This document shows positions 6,765 to 9,787 of a stretch of 9,787 nt of DNA, piece after piece. The position numbers and the translations under genes are program-made. Under the pieces are notes generated by a model. The model made no database searches. It saw only the letters and a program-made list of their open reading frames with translations, and had not been told where the DNA came from. The stretch comes from JAVJUS01 sp040220455 (GTDB lineage Bacteria; Pseudomonadota; Alphaproteobacteria; DSM-16000; Inquilinaceae): positions 1-9,787 of the forward strand of contig JAVJUS010000086.1 in assembly GCA_040220455.1 (NCBI GenBank). Direction: 5' to 3'. Each line of letters begins with the position of its first letter. Position 1 is the stretch's first letter.

Positions 6765-7196
6765 TCAAAGCGCGATCCCGCGCTTGGCGAGTTCGACCTG
6801 GGCGCGCAGGTCGATCTCGTCGAGGACGGAATCGAGCCGGGGGTCGTCGACCTGCTCGCGAACCGCGCGAACCCGCTCGGCGACCGATTTCAGCCGGTCC
6901 GCCGGGACCTCGCCGAGGAGGATGTCGCGCCGCAGCGCCTCCAGCGAATCGAGGATCGCGTCGGCCCGCTCGCGCGCGCGGGCATGGCGGGCCCGCCGGT
7001 CGTCGGCGGCCGGGACCTCCTGCAGGGCGAGCAGCCCGTCCGTCGCGGCGGCGCGGGCCGGCGCCGCGGACTGGCGGGAATCCTCCGCCGCCTCGCCGCC
7101 GCCGAGCAATCCGGCGAAGGTGCCGTCGCCAACGCCACCGCCGGCCTTGCGCCGGGTGGCGTTGGATCTGAGGGGATTGGCGCCGTCGACCTTCAT
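6765..7196 (-). CDS. fliX: Flagellar assembly regulator FliX
   Basis: FliX is an alphaproteobacterial regulator. In Caulobacter it binds the sigma-54 activator FlbD and couples its activity to early flagellar assembly. The 143-residue product has a disordered, Gly/Ala-rich first half (MKVDGANPLRSN, then GGGVGDGTFAGLLGGGEAAE). The helical second half includes ILDSLEALRRDILLGEVP and the family's conserved end, LDEIDLRAQVELAKRGI. The ATG at 7196 gives the usual MKV-type start. An upstream in-frame GTG at 7220 would add eight residues without family support. It is divergent from flgI across a control region, and dksA lies 172 bp downstream on the same strand. flbD is not in this window. Confidence 0.88.
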   Translation of the reverse strand: MKVDGANPLRSNATRRKAGGGVGDGTFAGLLGGGEAAEDSRQSAAPARAAATDGLLALQEVPAADDRRARHARARERADAILDSLEALRRDILLGEVPADRLKSVAERVRAVREQVDDPRLDSVLDEIDLRAQVELAKRGIAL

Positions 7197-7277
7197 CGCG
7201 AGTCCGCTGACGGGTGACACCGGATCCGGCGGCGGCCACGCGGGCCACCGGGATGCCTCCCTTGTCGCGCATTATCG

Positions 7278-7292
7278 TTAACGCGCGCTTAA
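7278..7292. promoter_or_regulatory. CtrA binding box (TTAA-N7-TTAA)
   Basis: TTAA at 7278-7281, seven bases (CGCGCGC), and TTAA at 7289-7292 give an exact match to the established binding consensus of the cell-cycle regulator CtrA. Two TTAA tetramers are rare in such GC-rich DNA, which makes chance less likely. The box lies 82-96 bp upstream of the fliX ATG and about 140 bp upstream of the flgI sigma-54 promoter. I infer CtrA control of fliX first of all. Which gene it acts on, and whether it activates or represses, cannot be read from sequence. Confidence 0.75.
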
Positions 7293-7307
7293 GCGCGGCC
7301 GTCGGCG

Positions 7308-7332
7308 CCCGGCAAATCCTGCCGCCCGGCAG
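7308..7332. promoter_or_regulatory. Palindromic operator, candidate FlbD (ftr-like) enhancer, flgI side
   Basis: CGGCA (7310-7314), spacer AATCC and TGCCG (7320-7324) form a perfect 5-bp inverted repeat inside CCCGGCAAATCCTGCCG. This matches 2275-2291 at 16 of 17 bases. A second CCCGGCAG half-site follows at 7325-7332. It lies about 122 bp upstream of the flgI sigma-54 promoter. Its paired occurrence in the two divergent flagellar regions points to a shared activator, FlbD by inference. Confidence 0.6.
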
Positions 7333-7429
7333 TCCCGATCCGGCTCGGCGATTGCCGCGGGTCGCCCCGTCGACCCGCCCCTCGGCCGGAGGCCCGCGGA
7401 ATCCGGCGGTTCGCGAGCGGCCGCCCGGT

Positions 7430-7445
7430 TGGCACGCGCCTCGCA
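7430..7445 (+). promoter_or_regulatory. Sigma-54 promoter of the flgI operon
   Basis: TGGCACG, four bases, then TCGCA differ from TGGCACG-N4-TTGCW at one position, with the essential GG and GC correctly spaced. Transcription would start near 7456, about 78 nt before the flgI start codon. It excludes any flgI start upstream of that point, including the in-frame ATG at 7429. Confidence 0.82.
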
Positions 7446-7520
7446 TCCCCCTCGGGCGCGGTGCCGGGCGATCCGGTGCCGGCGTCCCGGGGCCGAAGGC
7501 TCGGCCGCATGTCCCGTTCC

Positions 7521-7526
7521 GGAAGG
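7521..7526 (+). promoter_or_regulatory. Ribosome-binding site deciding the flgI GTG start
   Basis: GGAAGG lies seven bases before GTG 7534. Together with the sigma-54 promoter position, it fixes the start of flgI at this GTG and not at the longer in-frame ATG. Confidence 0.8.
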
Positions 7527-7533
7527 CGATGCC

Positions 7534-8706
7534 GTGACGATCCTGTCCAAGCGCTTCCCCCTCCCCCGCCGCCAAGCCGCCGGCGACGGCCGGCCCGCCC
7601 TCGCCGCCCGGCTCCTGGCGATCGTCGCCGGCACCATGGTGCTGGTCGCGCTGGCAGGCCCTGCGAGCGCCCAGTCGCGCATCAAGGACATCGTCGATTT
7701 CGAGGGCGTGCGCGACAACATGCTGGTCGGCTACGGCATCGTGGTCGGGCTCGACGGCTCGGGCGACAGCCTCAACGGCTCGCCGTTCACCGAGCAGAGC
7801 CTGATCGGCATGCTGGAGCGCCTGGGCGTCAACATCCGCGGCGACGACCTGGACACCGACAACGTCGCCGCCGTGATGGTGACCGCGACCCTGCCGCCCT
7901 TCACCGGCCAGGGCACGCGCATCGACGTCTCGGTCTCCTCCTTGGGCGACGCCGACAGCCTGCTCGGCGGCACGTTGCTGGTCACGCCCCTGCTCGGCGC
8001 CGACGGCGAGGTCTACGCCGTCGCGCAAGGCCCGGTCTCGGTCGGCGGCTTTAACGTCCAGGGCGACGCCGCGGAGATCACCCAGGGCGTGCCGACGGCC
8101 GGCCGCATCCCGGACGGCGCGATCGTCGAGCGCGAGATCCCCTTCGCCCTGGACGAGAAGCCGGCGCTGCGCCTGTCCCTGCGCAACCCTGACTTCACCA
8201 CGGCGCGGCGCATCGCCGAGGCGATCAACGCCCGCCTCGGCCCGGGCTCCGCCGTCGCCGACAACCCCGCGACGGTCAATGTCGACATCGCCCGGCGCGG
8301 CGCCATGGCGACGATCAGCGAGATCGAGCAGATCACCGTTCGCCCGGACCAGGTCGCCCGCGTCGTCATCGACGAGAGCACCGGCATCATCGTGATGGGC
8401 GAGAACGTGCGCATCAGCACGGTCGCGATCGCGCAGGGCAACCTCACCGTCCGGGTCACCGAGACGCCGCAGGTCTCCCAGCCCGGCCCGTTCGCCGAGC
8501 AGGGCGAGACCGTGGAGGTGCCGCGCACCGAGATCGAGGTCGACGACGGCGGCGATCGGCGCCTGGGCGTGCTGGGCGAGAGCGTCAGCCTGCAAGACCT
8601 GGTCGAGGGGTTGAACGCCCTGGGTGTCGGGCCGCGCGACATGATCTCGATCCTGCAGTCGATCAAGGCCGCCGGCGCCCTGCAGGCCGATATCGAAGTG
8701 ATGTGA
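7534..8706 (+). CDS. flgI: Flagellar P-ring protein FlgI
   Basis: FlgI forms the periplasmic P-ring around the distal rod, assembled with the chaperone FlgA. From the GTG at 7534 the precursor has 390 residues, slightly longer than E. coli FlgI. A Sec signal peptide with a long basic n-region and a hydrophobic core (about 26-41) ends at AGPASA, giving cleavage after residue 46. The mature protein begins QSRIKDIVDFEGVRDNMLVG and continues GYGIVVGLDGSGDS, which is the family hallmark. The C-terminal block ends in LVEGLNALGVGPRDMISILQ and the typical IKAAGALQADIEVM. It is the first gene of a sigma-54 operon, with the rod-binding gene 16 bp after it. Confidence 0.97.
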   Translation: MTILSKRFPLPRRQAAGDGRPALAARLLAIVAGTMVLVALAGPASAQSRIKDIVDFEGVRDNMLVGYGIVVGLDGSGDSLNGSPFTEQSLIGMLERLGVNIRGDDLDTDNVAAVMVTATLPPFTGQGTRIDVSVSSLGDADSLLGGTLLVTPLLGADGEVYAVAQGPVSVGGFNVQGDAAEITQGVPTAGRIPDGAIVEREIPFALDEKPALRLSLRNPDFTTARRIAEAINARLGPGSAVADNPATVNVDIARRGAMATISEIEQITVRPDQVARVVIDESTGIIVMGENVRISTVAIAQGNLTVRVTETPQVSQPGPFAEQGETVEVPRTEIEVDDGGDRRLGVLGESVSLQDLVEGLNALGVGPRDMISILQSIKAAGALQADIEVM

Positions 8707-8722
8707 CGGGAGGAGCGCCGCG

Positions 8723-9049
8723 ATGACCGATCCCGCCGCCAACGCCCTCGCCGCCCTGTCCGGCGCGACATCCGGCCCCGGTGCGTCCGCCGGCGCGGGC
8801 CGCGTCGGCCCGGCCGCGGCGACCCAGGCGCGCGAGGCCGCCGAGGAGTTCGAGGCCGTCTTCCTGTCCCAGATGCTCCAGCCGATGTTCGCCGGCATCA
8901 GCACCGACGGACCCTTCGGCGGCGGCCCGGGAGAGGAGGCCTTCCGCTCCCAGCTCGTTCAGGAATACGGCCAGGTGATGAGCCAGGCCGGCGGCGTCGG
9001 CCTGACCGACGCCCTCTATCGCGAAATCATCAGCCTTCAGGAGGTCTGA
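8723..9049 (+). CDS. flgJ: Rod-binding protein (FlgJ N-terminal domain only)
   Basis: This 108-residue protein matches the rod-binding, N-terminal domain of FlgJ, which caps or scaffolds the growing rod. The visible core is EEFEAVFLSQMLQPMFAGI, then a flexible DGPFGGGPGEEAFR, then GGVGLTDALYREI. The glucosaminidase domain that makes up the second half of E. coli FlgJ (about 313 residues) is absent, so wall cutting must come from a separate enzyme not in this window. In Caulobacter the gene in this position, after flgI, is called cheL. GGGAGGAG seven bases upstream gives a strong start, and the next gene begins three bases after the stop, so they are co-translated or nearly so. Confidence 0.88.
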   Translation: MTDPAANALAALSGATSGPGASAGAGRVGPAAATQAREAAEEFEAVFLSQMLQPMFAGISTDGPFGGGPGEEAFRSQLVQEYGQVMSQAGGVGLTDALYREIISLQEV

Positions 9050-9052
9050 GGC

Positions 9053-9514
9053 ATGGATCCGCATGTCGACGAGGGCGCGCCGCGCGCCGAGGCTCCCGAT
9101 GCCGGCCGCGCCGCCCAGGCCATGGACGACCTGGCCGCCGCCCTGGAATCGGAGACCGAGGCCCTGGCGGCCCGGCGCTACGACGGCCTCGACCACAGCG
9201 CCGCGCGCAAGGAGACGCTGCTCGAGGCCTGCCAGCGCGAGACGGAGGGCTTCGCCGCGCCCGACGTGATGGACCGGCTCGACCCGACGGTGGGCGCCGC
9301 CCTGCGCCGCGCCGCCGACCGCCTGCGCAAGGCGAGCCGGGACAATGCCCAGGCGCTCATCGTCAATCGCGACGCCAGCCGCCGGGTCGTCGACATGATC
9401 GTCGAGACCGCGCGCGAGGCCCAGCAGGGGCCGTCGAGCTACACCGCCCATGGCCGCCAGGGATCGGGGCGTCGCGACGCCGCCGTCAGCCTGCGCCTGA
9501 ACCAGACGCTGTGA
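9053..9514 (+). CDS. flgN: FlgN-family flagellar export chaperone (FlbY-like)
   Basis: A 153-residue, mostly helical protein without signal peptide or membrane segment. The first half carries AAQAMDDLAAALESETEALA and later ARKETLLEACQRE. The second half has DRLRKASRDNAQALIVNRDA and a C-terminal tail ending SLRLNQTL. Heptad-like helices, an Asn in the second long helix and a Ser/Gly-rich tail are typical of FlgN chaperones, which escort the hook-filament junction proteins FlgK and FlgL to the export gate. In Caulobacter the third gene of the flgI operon is flbY, so position agrees. Sequence similarity in this family is low, so the call depends partly on context. AGGAGG eight bases upstream, inside the preceding gene's end, fixes the start. 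Confidence 0.68.
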   Translation: MDPHVDEGAPRAEAPDAGRAAQAMDDLAAALESETEALAARRYDGLDHSAARKETLLEACQRETEGFAAPDVMDRLDPTVGAALRRAADRLRKASRDNAQALIVNRDASRRVVDMIVETAREAQQGPSSYTAHGRQGSGRRDAAVSLRLNQTL

Positions 9515-9572
9515 CCCCGGCCGGGGTCCGGGCCGCCGCCCGACCCCGCCGCCCTACGAGGACGCCCCGCCC

Positions 9573-9787
9573 GTGCCACCGCCCGCCGCCTTCCTGATCC
9601 CGGCCGTCGCCGGCTCCGCCGGCCCCGCGCCCGTCGGCCCCGTCACCCCGGTGACCGACCGGCCGCCGGGGTCGACCTTCCGCGAGATGCTCGACGCCCG
9701 CGTCGCCCGTCGCGATGCCGAACGGGCACGCGAGCGCGACGACACGCCGGCCGCCGGCCCCGCCGCGGACACCGCGCGGGCCGAGCC
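9573..9787 (+). CDS. Partial ORF, possibly a FliK-like hook-length control protein
   Basis: A frame opens at GTG 9573, with GAGGA about ten bases upstream, and stays open for 71 codons to the window edge. The N-terminus is Ala/Pro-rich (PPPAAFLIPAVAGSAGPAP), then comes FREMLDARVARRDAERARER and a further Ala/Pro/Asp stretch. Low-complexity sequence with a short charged helix is typical of the start of FliK proteins, and FliK genes can follow flgN in alphaproteobacteria. Nothing diagnostic (the conserved C-terminal FliK domain) is inside the window. It begins 58 bp after flgN, so it could share the flgI transcript. Both the start codon and the identity are tentative. Confidence 0.5.
   Translation, partial: MPPPAAFLIPAVAGSAGPAPVGPVTPVTDRPPGSTFREMLDARVARRDAERARERDDTPAAGPAADTARAE

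Larger units (their letters stand above)
7197..7533. promoter_or_regulatory. Divergent control region between fliX and flgI
   Basis: This 337-bp stretch contains a perfect CtrA box, a palindrome matching the one upstream of flgF, and a sigma-54 promoter reading toward flgI, all listed separately. A GATAAT hexamer on the minus strand (7276-7271), right beside the CtrA box, could be the -10 of the fliX promoter. No matching -35 is evident, as is common for CtrA-activated promoters. ORFs crossing the region look like shadows. Confidence 0.75.

Noticed and set aside
7197..7220. GTG start for fliX at 7220
   Set aside because: It adds eight residues with no family match. The ATG at 7196 gives the expected MKV start and length.
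6703..8904. 733-codon minus-strand ORF opposite flgI and fliX upstream DNA
   Set aside because: It runs antisense through flgI and through the fliX-flgI control region. Its length reflects scarcity of stop codons in GC-rich DNA.
9515..9526. CCCCGGCCGGGG palindrome after flgN as a terminator
   Set aside because: It has no loop and no T-run, and the same strand continues into another ORF. It is expected by chance at this base composition.

Overview
The window is very GC-rich chromosomal DNA from an alphaproteobacterium. A Rhodospirillales-type lineage is my best guess, from the gene order (DUF6468-fliM-fliL / flgF-flgG-flgA-flgH / dksA-fliX / flgI-rod-binding protein-flgN), the presence of FliX, and a DksA that keeps one of the four zinc-finger cysteines. 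Almost everything here builds or controls the flagellum. I see no insertion sequence, phage gene, CRISPR array, tRNA or rRNA.

Layout. On the minus strand at the left, fliL, fliM and a DUF6468 membrane protein (cut by the window edge) run leftwards. A 391-bp divergent region separates them from flgF-flgG-flgA-flgH on the plus strand: proximal rod, distal rod, P-ring chaperone and L-ring lipoprotein. After flgH comes a weakly coding stretch with a possible DUF1778 antitoxin remnant on the minus strand. It is followed by dksA and fliX, also minus. A second, 337-bp divergent region separates fliX from flgI (P-ring), a short FlgJ-type rod-binding protein and a FlgN-like chaperone. A further plus-strand ORF, possibly FliK-like, starts at the right edge.

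How it works together. FlgF and FlgG form rod segments, FlgI and FlgH form the P and L rings with help from FlgA, and the rod-binding protein helps rod assembly. FliM is the C-ring switch subunit and FliL supports the stator. FlgN probably escorts late substrates. FliX is the known partner of the sigma-54 activator FlbD in Caulobacter, where it couples basal-body completion to later gene expression.

The most interesting signal is regulatory. Both divergent regions appear to carry the same kit in the same order: a CtrA-type TTAA-N7-TTAA box (perfect before fliX/flgI, degenerate before fliL/flgF), then a palindrome sharing 16 of 17 bases (CCCGGCAAWTCCTGCCG), then a near-consensus sigma-54 -24/-12 promoter about 120-150 bp further on. 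I infer that these are matched CtrA + FlbD/sigma-54 modules that would switch on the rod operon and the P-ring operon together. dksA has its own good sigma-70-type promoter.
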